A stretch of DNA of 64,000 nt from Streptomyces eurythermus (GTDB taxonomy: Bacteria > Actinomycetota > Actinomycetes > Streptomycetales > Streptomycetaceae), in assembly GCF_014649115.1 (NCBI RefSeq), contig NZ_BMSK01000018.1, positions 136,713-200,712 on the forward strand, in the 5' to 3' direction. The position numbers and the translations under genes were made by a program. Position 1 is the stretch's first letter; the number at the start of each line of letters is the position of its first letter. This document shows, one piece after another, positions 46,919 to 55,402 of the stretch. Below the pieces are notes generated by a model. That model saw only the letters and a program-made list of their open reading frames with translations, did no database searches and was not told the DNA's origin.

Positions 46919-48448
46919 ATGGCATCTCGGCGGGACCAACTCAACGCCTACACCTTCGCGAAGCGCCGCATGCTCGCGTCGTTCGTGCAGTCGTCACCGG
47001 ATGCCTCCGACGAAGGAGCGCCCCGGCCGCTGCGCGCCATCCTGCCCGGCGCGATCGTCGGCGTGGTCGTGCTCGCGGCCTTCGGTGCCTGGGGGATGTT
47101 CAAACCGACGGCCCCGCAGGGCTGGGACACCCCCGGACAGAAGGTGATCATCGCCAGCAAGTCCACCACCCGGTACGTCGTCCTGAAGACCAAGGACAAG
47201 GTCCAGCTCCACCCGGTCCTCAACATGGCGTCGGCCAAGCTCGTCCTCGACACCCAGAGCGACGTCGACGTGGTCACCGTCGACGAGTCGGTCCTCGACA
47301 ACGGCAAGATCCCGCACGGCGTCACCATCGGCATCCCCTACGCCCCCGACCGGCTGCCCTCCGGCAAGGAGGCCGGCGCGGCCAAGGAGTGGGCCGTGTG
47401 CGAGCGCCCGAGCGGCAGCGGCGGCTCCGTCCAGAAGGCCGCGTTCGTCCTGGCCGAACGGGACCGGGACAAGCTCCGGGGCGGCCGGCAGAAGCTGCGC
47501 GGCGGCGAACTCCTCTACGTCGCCACGCCGGACCAGAAGCAGTACGTGATCGACGCGCACGGCCGGGCCTACCCCGTGGACGCCGGCGACAGCCTCCTGC
47601 TCCAGACCATCGTGGGCGCCGACCGCACCCCGCAGCGGGTGACCAAGGAGTGGATCGACACCCTGCACCCGGGCGACCCGATCAGCTTCCCGTCGGTCAC
47701 GGGGGCACCCGGCGCCGCCGCGAACGCCCCCGGCCAGCTGGACGCCCGGGCCAACCGCGTCGGCATGGTGCTGCGGGCGCCCGTCAACGGCCAGGAGCAG
47801 TACTTCGTCGTCCTGCCCGGCCGGGTCGCGCCCGTCTCCGACTTCGTCGCCCAGCTGCTGCTGGCCAGCACCGACCTGGTGAAGCTCGGCCAGGCCGGGC
47901 ACGCCCAGGAGGTCAGCGCGGGCGCCATCACCCGGGGCGAGCCGTTCGCCGCCGAGCACACCTGGCCCACCGAGAAGCCCAGCGCCGTCAACAACCCGGC
48001 GACGGCCGACGGCAGCCGCAACACCGTCTGCACCATCCTCAACCACGTCGACCCCGACACCGGCGCCACCACCCTGAGCACCTGGGCCGGCACCGACTTC
48101 CCCGCGGTGCTGCCCACCGGCTCCTCCAGCGCCTACGTCACCGCCGGCTCCGGCCAGCTCTACCGCCAGTTCCAGGGCCGGGAGACCAAGGCCGGCCCGG
48201 TCTTCCTGGTCACCGACACCGGCCTGCGCTACGCGCTCCAGTCCAACGACGACAGCGCCGGCGTGGACAAGGGCATCGGCGTCAGCGACAAGCAGCGCAA
48301 GCAGCTCCAGCAGGAGGCCAAGCTCGCGCAGACCCGCCTCGGCTACGCCGACGTGAACCCCGCGCCCATCCCCGCGCCCTGGTCCAAGTTCCTGCCGACC
48401 GGCCCCCGCCTGTCGACCGCGGCCGCCCGCCAGCCGCAGGGCTCCTGA
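46919..48448 (+). CDS. eccB: Type VII secretion protein EccB
   Basis: 509-aa core component. The short cytoplasmic N-terminus MASRRDQLNAYTFAKRRMLASFV is the EccB signature. One membrane helix follows (about residues 42-62, GAIVGVVVLAAFGAWGMF), then a large extracytoplasmic repeat domain with two Cys (AVCERPSG, TVCTILN) likely to form a disulfide. Start is ATG 46919 with GGAGAAA upstream. It is followed 11 bp later by mycosin. Confidence 0.95.
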   Translation: MASRRDQLNAYTFAKRRMLASFVQSSPDASDEGAPRPLRAILPGAIVGVVVLAAFGAWGMFKPTAPQGWDTPGQKVIIASKSTTRYVVLKTKDKVQLHPVLNMASAKLVLDTQSDVDVVTVDESVLDNGKIPHGVTIGIPYAPDRLPSGKEAGAAKEWAVCERPSGSGGSVQKAAFVLAERDRDKLRGGRQKLRGGELLYVATPDQKQYVIDAHGRAYPVDAGDSLLLQTIVGADRTPQRVTKEWIDTLHPGDPISFPSVTGAPGAAANAPGQLDARANRVGMVLRAPVNGQEQYFVVLPGRVAPVSDFVAQLLLASTDLVKLGQAGHAQEVSAGAITRGEPFAAEHTWPTEKPSAVNNPATADGSRNTVCTILNHVDPDTGATTLSTWAGTDFPAVLPTGSSSAYVTAGSGQLYRQFQGRETKAGPVFLVTDTGLRYALQSNDDSAGVDKGIGVSDKQRKQLQQEAKLAQTRLGYADVNPAPIPAPWSKFLPTGPRLSTAAARQPQGS

Positions 48449-48459
48449 GGGGTACGCCG

Positions 48460-49704
48460 ATGACGTCCACGTCCCGCACCCGTACGACTCTCGTGGCGGC
48501 GACCGCAGCGGTGACCGCCACCCTGCTGACGGCACCCGCGGCCACGGCGGACTCCGCCTCCGACCAGTGCACGTTCGACAAGACCAACCACAAGTACGCC
48601 GGCACGCCCTGGGCCCTGCAACGCGTCAACCTGGACGAGCTGTGGACCCAGTCCAAGGGCAAGAACGTCAGGGTCGCTGTCATCGACACCGGCGTGGACA
48701 CGGCCAACCCCCAGCTCGCGCACGCCGTCGACGCCTCCCGGGGCGCCAACTTCCTGCCCACCAAGGACAAGAAGGGCCAGCCCCTCGACCGCGGCAACAA
48801 CAAGGGCACGACCGACACCGTCGGGCACGGCACACGGGTGGCGGGCATCATCGCGGCCCGCCCCATGAAGGGCACCGGTTTCGTCGGCCTCGCCCCCGAG
48901 GCCACCATCATCCCGATCAAGCAGAACGACGCGGACGGCAACGGCACGGCCACCACCCTCGCCCAGGCGATCCGGCACGCGATCCGGGTCAAGGCCGACG
49001 TCATCAACATCTCCCAGGACACCGCCAACGCCGCCTCCCCGGACCCCGACCTCCAGCGCTCGGTGAACGAGGCCCTGGCGGCCGGCATCGTCGTGGTCGC
49101 CTCGGCGGGCAACGACGGCCTGGGCGGCAACCGGAAGAAGACGTACCCGGCGTCGTACCCGGGAGTCCTCGCGGTGGCGGCCTCGGACCGCAACAACGAA
49201 CGCGCGGCCTTCTCCCAGTCCGGCGACTTCGTCGGCGTGGCGGCCCCGGGCGTCGACATGATCTCCACCGTCCCGAAGGGCGGCCACTGCCCGGACAACG
49301 GTACGAGTTTCTCCGCGCCCTACGTGGCCGGCGTGGCCGCGCTGATCAAGGCCAAGCACCAGAACTGGACGCCCCGGCAGATCGTGGCCCAGATCGAGCA
49401 GACCGCCGAACGCTCCATCGCCGGCCACGACCCCCTGGTCGGCTGGGGCGTGGTGGACCCGGTCCGCGCCCTCACCGAGGACGACCACCCGATAGAGACC
49501 CCGCACCCCGACGCGGGCCTCACCCACGCGGAGGCACCCACCCCCGCCAAGCTCACCCTCGGCGAGACCCCACGCGAACGCACGGCCCGCATCGCGACCT
49601 ACGTCGCCGTGGCCGTGGCGGTCCTGGTGGCGGCCCTGAGCGGCGGAGCGGTGGCGGTACGCGACGCCCGCCGCCGGCGCCGCGCCCTCCGGGAAGGCGC
49701 CTGA
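48460..49704 (+). CDS. mycP: Mycosin, type VII secretion subtilisin-like protease
   Basis: 414-aa membrane-anchored serine protease of the ESX apparatus. Signal peptide about residues 1-30, catalytic Asp76 (VIDTGVD), His123 (VGHGTRVAG), Asn218 (SAGND) and Ser283 (NGTSFSAP). A C-terminal membrane helix (ATYVAVAVAVLVAALSGGAVAV) and an Arg-rich cytoplasmic tail follow. All catalytic residues are present. Start is ATG 48460, 11 bp after eccB. It is one of two mycosins in this window. Confidence 0.95.
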   Translation: MTSTSRTRTTLVAATAAVTATLLTAPAATADSASDQCTFDKTNHKYAGTPWALQRVNLDELWTQSKGKNVRVAVIDTGVDTANPQLAHAVDASRGANFLPTKDKKGQPLDRGNNKGTTDTVGHGTRVAGIIAARPMKGTGFVGLAPEATIIPIKQNDADGNGTATTLAQAIRHAIRVKADVINISQDTANAASPDPDLQRSVNEALAAGIVVVASAGNDGLGGNRKKTYPASYPGVLAVAASDRNNERAAFSQSGDFVGVAAPGVDMISTVPKGGHCPDNGTSFSAPYVAGVAALIKAKHQNWTPRQIVAQIEQTAERSIAGHDPLVGWGVVDPVRALTEDDHPIETPHPDAGLTHAEAPTPAKLTLGETPRERTARIATYVAVAVAVLVAALSGGAVAVRDARRRRRALREGA

Positions 49705-50312
49705 TGGACACGCTGGACAAGATGAACGTGCTGAGCCTCGTCCTGTCCGCCGTGCTCGTGGCCATGGCCTGCGTGAAGTCGGACCGGGTGCGCTCCTGGC
49801 GCGCGAACATCAACCCGTCGGCACCCGACCTGCCCGACTCCGCCTTCGTCGCCGCCCGAATCCTCTTCCTGACCCTGGCGGGCATTGGCGTCTACACGGC
49901 CGTCCAGGGCTTCGGCGTCTCCGACGACGCCTCCTGGAGCGACGGCGAACTCACCAGCGCGGTCCAGCAGACGACCGACGACCTGAACGGCTACACCTTC
50001 CAGGCCGACGACTCGGGCACCCCGCTCGCGTTCCCCGGCTACGCGTCCCTGATCGAGGACAAGGTCCTCGAGCACGGCGGCGGCGACGCCCCCGGCTACG
50101 GGGTGACGGTGGACCCGGCCGAGACCAACACGCCCGCGAAGGCATCCTTCACCATCACCGCCGACGGCACGGACACCGCCTTCTGCACCCACCTCACCCG
50201 CACCCGCTCCAAGAAGGACGACTACACCCCACCGGGCATCACAGGCGGCGAAGGCACCCTGACCTACCAGGGCTACCGCCTCACCACGTCCCTGGAAAAG
50301 GGCGAGTGCTGA
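49704..50312 (+). CDS. ESX-linked membrane protein of unknown function
   Basis: 202-aa protein with two N-terminal hydrophobic segments (MNVLSLVLSAVLVAMACV and ARILFLTLAGIGVYTAV, within the first 75 residues) and an extracytoplasmic domain with Cys pairs (FCTH and the final Cys). ATG 49704 overlaps the mycosin stop by one base (TGATG), so the two are co-translated. No family recognised; the context points to the secretion apparatus. Confidence 0.8.
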   Translation: MDTLDKMNVLSLVLSAVLVAMACVKSDRVRSWRANINPSAPDLPDSAFVAARILFLTLAGIGVYTAVQGFGVSDDASWSDGELTSAVQQTTDDLNGYTFQADDSGTPLAFPGYASLIEDKVLEHGGGDAPGYGVTVDPAETNTPAKASFTITADGTDTAFCTHLTRTRSKKDDYTPPGITGGEGTLTYQGYRLTTSLEKGEC

Positions 50313-50430
50313 CGAAGACCGCGCCCACATCCCACCCAAAAGAGCGAACCAACAACGACCCGGACCAGACAGGACCACCGACGTTACGCACAGCCCGCGA
50401 CCGCGACGGCCGACCGGGCCGGAGGCATGT

Positions 50431-51049
50431 TCACCCCGCCACCTTGGCCGGCGCATCACACTTCGCCTGCTGGTGCGCGAACACCGCGGCGTTGCGCGCG
50501 AGTGAGACCAACCCTTCACGTGCCTCGGCATCGCCGGCACCACTGCGCTGCTTGAGCTCCACGACGACGCTCAGATGCTCACGGGGGCCTTTGGCACGGC
50601 ACGGGACGTAAATGGCGGCGATCCTCCCCGAAGCGACCGCCTTGTCACCGGCCTGGAACGACGTCACGTCCGAGGACACCGAGGCATTCGCGACCACGTC
50701 CTGCACCCATTCATCGGCCTTGTCGTAGCGCACCATCTCGGCAGTCGCCACGAGGAGCATCTTCCCGTCACCGTTGACGAAGCAGGACGTCTCGTACGTG
50801 CGGTCGGTGTCGTCGGTGCGACGGTGCATGAACTGGTCGTCGAAGGAGTACGAGGACTTGTCGGGCAGAACCTTCCGCAACGCGTCAGTCGACCCGGTGA
50901 GGTTCCCAGAGTCTTACAGACAGCCGAGGCCCTAATCTCGCCGCCTCCTCTTCGAATGGGGCAGCGCCGTATGCGTAGGTGAGCCCGAAACCAAGCCCCA
51001 CACCACTTATGGCGCTGCCGGCGAGTGAAAGCAATGATCGGTCAACCAT
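50431..51049 (-). pseudogene. Frameshifted small membrane-anchored protein gene
   Basis: Two frames together make one sensible protein. ATG 51049 begins MVDRSLLSLAGSAISGVGLGF, with one hydrophobic segment, and stays open to a stop at 50885. Another frame (stop at 50431), continuous only from about 50916, gives DSGNLTGSTDALRKVLPDK and then 150 residues of conserved-looking sequence with two Cys. Removing one A in the GTAAGA at about 50915 would join them without a stop. It may be a real lesion or a sequencing error. It lies downstream of a lipoprotein gene in the same operon, probably a related extracytoplasmic protein. Confidence 0.65.
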
Positions 51050-51088
51050 TGCAGTCACGGTCCTCTTGCGGGAGTGGTAAACGAGTAC

Positions 51089-51646
51089 TTATGAGCACTC
51101 GCGGGACCGCTTCACTGCGTCGGTGAAGGCGGCCGACAAATTCTTCATGGCAGCGGTGTCGCCGAGATCCGAGTCATTGACCTGGATCGAGGTGTACAAC
51201 AGATGTCGGGCGTGGACCGGGTTCTTACATCCTTTGACCAGCTTGACGGCACCTGTGCTGGCATAGAAGAAGTCATCGTCAGTCGACTGTGCCGATTTTT
51301 CGGTCTCCGGGTTGGCTGTGACGACAGTCGAGACATCGACGTCATCCTCCCACCACTGGAGGTCCGCCATCACCGCCCATGTGCCATCCACATCCACCCG
51401 GCACATTTTCCTGGAGGGTACTGGACGCGATTCCCCGACCTTGACCGTGTTACCCGCCGGAAGGAACGGAGAAAGTAGGCCCGGGTTCACCGGCACACCA
51501 CACAGGGCCTTGGGCACGGCGTATTCCTTCTTCGGTGCCGGCTCCGAGCACGCGGCCACCAAGCCGAGCACTGTAATGACCGTCGCGCCCGCCATGACTC
51601 CAGTACGCTTACACCCGACCTTCTTCGGCCGACTCGATGTCGGCAT
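51089..51646 (-). CDS. ESX-linked lipoprotein of unknown function
   Basis: 185-aa lipoprotein: basic N-terminus, hydrophobic MAGATVITVLGLVAAC with a lipobox (LVAAC), then an extracytoplasmic domain with several Cys (ALCGVPV, KMCRVDV, KGCKNPV, final RECS). ATG 51646 overlaps the stop of the upstream 766-aa gene by one base. Base composition is noticeably less GC-rich than the surrounding core genes. Could be an immunity or anchoring partner of the upstream protein; that is inference. Confidence 0.75.
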   Translation of the reverse strand: MPTSSRPKKVGCKRTGVMAGATVITVLGLVAACSEPAPKKEYAVPKALCGVPVNPGLLSPFLPAGNTVKVGESRPVPSRKMCRVDVDGTWAVMADLQWWEDDVDVSTVVTANPETEKSAQSTDDDFFYASTGAVKLVKGCKNPVHARHLLYTSIQVNDSDLGDTAAMKNLSAAFTDAVKRSRECS

Positions 51647-53946
51647 TAGATGTCCGTGATGAGCTCGGGGCCAACTTGCTGCATGTAATTTCCACCTTCC
51701 AAGAACCCCTTGGAGGAGGAATCCTCCGCCCAGGAAGCGACGTCATCAGTGTTGGCGATATGGTAGGCGGTGGCTGTGTCGAAAGCGGCCTTCCTGGTGT
51801 ACTTCATGTTGTTCGCGTTGCCGAACTGCCAGTTCTCCCCCATCTTGGGGCCAGCATTTTCCTTGGCGTCGCCCTCGGCGTCCTTGAAGAGCTCCTCAAG
51901 CATCATGCTGGTTCCGGTTCCAGCGGCGCCGCCGACTCCAGCGCCCACTGCCGGAGACGCAATGAAGGAAGTTCCCACGCCGACGCCGGTACCGACCGTC
52001 CCAGAGATGAAATTCTTCCACTGGGCAACCGAGTGGTCGAAGTCTTTGTCCTTGGCTTCGGCAGGGCCTGCGACCGCTTCGTTCCGACCCATGGCCAAGG
52101 TCCCGGAAACTTGGCCGGAGTGCCGCCCGATGTCCCGCACTGTGAGTTCCAGGTCATGGTGCGGACGTTCACTTTCGGGTAGGTCGGGATTCAGGTGGTA
52201 TTCCATCAGCTTGCCCATGTAATTCTTCTGGCCTACTTCCACGGCCGCGTATCCCTTCGGGTCCTGGCCGACGGCGAAGAGGAAGCGCGTCACTTCGCGA
52301 CGGTCGAGTTCGGCCTCCGAGCCTTGGACCGGGTACAGCTTTTGAATTCGGTCCCAAGCGGCCCGATCGTCCGCGTCACCCTTCTCGGGATGCTGATCCA
52401 CATCGGTCATCGCGCGGTCGATGTCCGGAAGGTATTCGGAGGCGATCTGGCCGATACTGTCCGACATGTAACCGTGATCGGTGAGGCGTCCATTGTCGTC
52501 CGAGACCGAAGACACGATGCTCTCGAACAGTTTGGCCTGTCCCGGAGTATGCGCCGGAGTGTCGGCGGTGGGTAGCTCACCCGCAGGATGTCCTGTGGCG
52601 GCCGCTTCCAGGGCCGAGGCCAGATTGTTGCGGCCGTCCGTGCTCTCGCCACGGCTCAGGTCGCTGTTGCTCTCATGCGGCCAGTGACGGTCCTCGAAGA
52701 GGTACTTGAAGTTGGAGACGGCGGTCTTGTGGTCCCCGTCCTTCGGGATGAAGTCGTCGTTGAAGAAGTCGGTCGCGGCGTCAGGGTTGTTCGAGAGGCC
52801 CTTGAGGTAGCCCGACAAGGGGTCGAAGCCGGAGTCACCCTTCATATGGTTGAGATAGGGACTGAATCCCATCCGCTGCCAGGCCGTGGTCTTTCCGTCA
52901 TGCGTGAACTTCCGCTCTGTCTCCATGAGGCTCTTGCCGTACTGCTTCATGAAGTCGTCGTCGTAATCACCGACGCGCATGAGGTTGCTCATGACCTGGA
53001 ACCCGAGCAGGCCGCCGCGCTTGCCACCGACCTCCTGGTCGCCGATGTCGACCATGCGCCGCTTCCACTCGGTCATGTCGGCCGTGTCGCTCTGGCTCGC
53101 CGTGGCGAGCGTGAGGCCGAGGTTCTTCTGGAGCTCTCCCAACTGGTCGCGACGGTCGTGGCCGATGTCCCAGGCGACCTGGGGGTCACTGACGTTGGCC
53201 CAGAAGGACAACGTCTTGTCCGGCCCGAGGTCCTTCGCGAACCGCTCCGAGAACAGCGGGTCATCGTGGTACTTCTTGAGTCCCGCGTTGAGCCGGTCGA
53301 AGTCCTTCACCGACAGGTCGTCGATGTTCTTCTTGGCCAGCTTCGCCAACTCGTCGGCTTCCTTGACGGCCGCTGCCGCGCTGTCCCGGTCCTTGTAACT
53401 GGCGTCCGAGAACCCCATCCGGGCCTGGTCGACGATCGCCATGAGAACGTCCTTGGCAGAGTTGTCGCTCTCCGTGGCCTTGCTGAGGATGCCCTGGATC
53501 TCGTCGCGGAGGTCGTCGACGTCCTTCTGGTTGGTCGCGCTCTTGTTGCCGCTCGGGTCCGAGCTCCAGTCGGGCCGCGTGTTGCCCATGACCGTGAACT
53601 TGCCGCCGCCCGCGTCGACGACGGTCAGGTTCTTCTTCTGGCCACGCGAGACGGCGTCCGTCAGCTGCTGGTGGAACGTCTTCAGCTCGTCCCGGGTGTC
53701 GAGCAGGATCTTGTGGATGGTGGTGGCCTGCGTGTGGGCGTCGCCGAACTCACCGGCCGTCTTCCCGATGAACTGCTTCGAGACCTGGGCGTTCACACCG
53801 GCCCAGTCGGCCGCGTTGGCGGCCTTGTGCAGATCATCTTCGGCGTCCTTCTTCAGGTCCGCCAGGTGCTTCACCAGTGTCGACCAGTCGCTGACGGCGT
53901 CGTCGAGGAGCTTGAAGTTGGCGTGGTAGAGAGCGTTGAAGTCCAT
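51646..53946 (-). CDS. Large ESX-linked protein with helical N-terminus and glycine-rich hydrophobic segment
   Basis: 766-aa protein. The first 115 residues are long amphipathic helices with AADWAGVNA near residue 45, resembling a WXG100-type secretion domain (AW/AG rather than a strict WxG). The middle is acidic and Asp-rich. Near residues 640-670 a glycine-zipper-like hydrophobic run (VGTGVGVGTSFIASPAVGAG) suggests membrane insertion. The whole resembles the streptomycete DUF6571-type proteins; that family call is tentative. No signal peptide, so secretion would be by the ESX machine. It lies in an operon with a small protein upstream and a lipoprotein downstream. Candidate ESX substrate. 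Confidence 0.75.
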   Translation of the reverse strand: MDFNALYHANFKLLDDAVSDWSTLVKHLADLKKDAEDDLHKAANAADWAGVNAQVSKQFIGKTAGEFGDAHTQATTIHKILLDTRDELKTFHQQLTDAVSRGQKKNLTVVDAGGGKFTVMGNTRPDWSSDPSGNKSATNQKDVDDLRDEIQGILSKATESDNSAKDVLMAIVDQARMGFSDASYKDRDSAAAAVKEADELAKLAKKNIDDLSVKDFDRLNAGLKKYHDDPLFSERFAKDLGPDKTLSFWANVSDPQVAWDIGHDRRDQLGELQKNLGLTLATASQSDTADMTEWKRRMVDIGDQEVGGKRGGLLGFQVMSNLMRVGDYDDDFMKQYGKSLMETERKFTHDGKTTAWQRMGFSPYLNHMKGDSGFDPLSGYLKGLSNNPDAATDFFNDDFIPKDGDHKTAVSNFKYLFEDRHWPHESNSDLSRGESTDGRNNLASALEAAATGHPAGELPTADTPAHTPGQAKLFESIVSSVSDDNGRLTDHGYMSDSIGQIASEYLPDIDRAMTDVDQHPEKGDADDRAAWDRIQKLYPVQGSEAELDRREVTRFLFAVGQDPKGYAAVEVGQKNYMGKLMEYHLNPDLPESERPHHDLELTVRDIGRHSGQVSGTLAMGRNEAVAGPAEAKDKDFDHSVAQWKNFISGTVGTGVGVGTSFIASPAVGAGVGGAAGTGTSMMLEELFKDAEGDAKENAGPKMGENWQFGNANNMKYTRKAAFDTATAYHIANTDDVASWAEDSSSKGFLEGGNYMQQVGPELITDI

Positions 53947-54012
53947 TGGTGCTCGTCCCAGGGATAGCGTGTCGGCGGTGTGATCGTCTGCGTCGTCAAC
54001 AACCCGACGCCG

Positions 54013-54534
54013 CTACTCCTTCTTCTTGCCCTTGTCCTTGCCGTCGTCCCCGTAGTCGTTCTTCTCGCCCGGCGCCCCCACCCGTTCGTCGAACCCGTCG
54101 TCCAGGGCGTCGATGCTGCTCATCTGCCGCTGGATGTAGTGCTCGTCGTTCGCGTGCACGGCCTTGGTGGTCTGCATGTGGTTGGAGATCTGGGCGCAGG
54201 CGTCCATCAGGGACTTCAACTGCTCTTCCCAGCGGTTCGACACGTGCTGGAGGCCGGCGCCGAGGGCGAAGCCCTGCTTGGTGAGGTCGCCGGCCGCGGA
54301 GTCGCTGCTCGGGGTCGCCACACGGGCCTTGTCCCACAACTGGTCGTACAGGTGGTGGGCGGCGCTGCCGATCTTCTCCAGGTCCTTGTGACCGACCTTG
54401 AGGTCACCGGTCTTGCTGGGGATGACATAGGGGCCGTACGTACCACCGCCCCCGTCGACATGGTTGAGCTGCATATGTGCCGACTGCCCCTGGGCAGCCT
54501 GCGCCTTGAGCTGCTCCCATTCGTCCCATGCCAT
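54013..54534 (-). CDS. ESX-linked small helical protein
   Basis: 173-aa protein. Its central helices (GDLKVGHKDLEKIGSAAHHLYDQLWDKA; SNRWEEQLKSLMDACAQISNHMQTT) resemble a WXG100-superfamily helical hairpin, and the tail is Asp/Lys-rich (DDGKDKGKKKE). I choose ATG 54534, where GGAAGGGG lies 9 nt upstream; a longer frame has an Arg-rich unlikely extension. It opens the minus-strand operon with the 766-aa protein, and may be its chaperone or co-secreted partner. Confidence 0.75.
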   Translation of the reverse strand: MAWDEWEQLKAQAAQGQSAHMQLNHVDGGGGTYGPYVIPSKTGDLKVGHKDLEKIGSAAHHLYDQLWDKARVATPSSDSAAGDLTKQGFALGAGLQHVSNRWEEQLKSLMDACAQISNHMQTTKAVHANDEHYIQRQMSSIDALDDGFDERVGAPGEKNDYGDDGKDKGKKKE

Positions 54535-54964
54535 GGAAGGGCCCCTTCCCCCGCGGTTAGTCCGGTGCCGGCACAACCTAGCAACCAACGCCATGGAAAA
54601 TTTGCGCCATGTCCGCTATGTGCGACCTGTCGGACGTGAAAATTCGGCGGAGGGTACAGCTCAGGGGCGTGGTTCCGGGATTGCGACGCCCCGGTCCAGG
54701 CCACTCGGACAGCTTCGGCCGCCGTGCGCGTGTGAAGCTTCTGCGTAGAAAACGAAACCCTTCTGTCGTTATTGACCGCCTTGTCGGAATCCGGTGGCTC
54801 ATGAGTCGGTCACTTCGGGACAGCTTCGCAACTGAACCGTCGCATAGTTCAGTTGGCCGCCATTTCGGCAGTGACTACAGTGGTCCGCGACGGACCGGTG
54901 GTGCGGCCGGGTGCCGGCCCGGTCCGTCCAGCTCTACCAACGGGGAAACGGGGAAGGGGTCGCG
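54535..54964. promoter_or_regulatory. Divergent intergenic region in the ESX locus
   Basis: 430 bp between the accessory minus-strand operon and the plus-strand esx operon. It is clearly less GC-rich than the flanks, especially 54700-54860. I see no gene or RNA structure. Promoters in both directions are expected here. Confidence 0.55.
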
Positions 54965-55402
54965 GTGGGCGACGGTGGCGGCTCGGGCATGAGGCGCGGC
55001 ATCGATGCGCTGCAGGAGTTCAAGAACAAGCTCGACGGCGCGCTGAAGGACTTCGAGGGCGGGCAAGGTGGTCCGTCCCAGATCGCGCAGCAGACGCTCA
55101 GCCGGTCGTCGTTCGGAGGCACGAATGCCCCGTTCGACGAGGCGACCGATCTGCACACGGCCTACGAGACCGTGCACTCACGCCTCACTCACCTTTCGAA
55201 GACCCTGGGAATGCACATCGAGGCCCTGAAGCTGGCCTCGCACTCGGCGGATGCCACCTATGACGGGACCGAGGCCGAGGTCCACCGTCGGTTCTGGAAG
55301 ATCCGTACGGAACTCGACGCGCAGTACCAGGACGAGGTGCAGAAGGCCGCCGGCAAGCAGAGGGCGGAAGGCAAGTCGACGGGGAAGACGGACCTCACGT
55401 GA
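54965..55402 (+). CDS. ESX-linked small helical protein
   Basis: 145-aa protein, mostly amphipathic helix: RRGIDALQEFKNKLDGALKDFEGGQ and TAYETVHSRLTHLSKTLGMHIEALKLA. No signal peptide or membrane helix. I choose GTG 54965 with GGGGAAGGGG upstream. It overlaps the next gene by 4 bp (GTGA). Probably a secretion partner or chaperone of the following WXG protein; no characterised family recognised. Confidence 0.75.
   Translation: MGDGGGSGMRRGIDALQEFKNKLDGALKDFEGGQGGPSQIAQQTLSRSSFGGTNAPFDEATDLHTAYETVHSRLTHLSKTLGMHIEALKLASHSADATYDGTEAEVHRRFWKIRTELDAQYQDEVQKAAGKQRAEGKSTGKTDLT

Noticed and set aside
54535..54594. Longer N-terminus for the 173-aa ESX-linked protein
   Set aside because: The extension is Arg-rich and lacks a ribosome binding site, whereas ATG 54534 has GGAAGGGG upstream.
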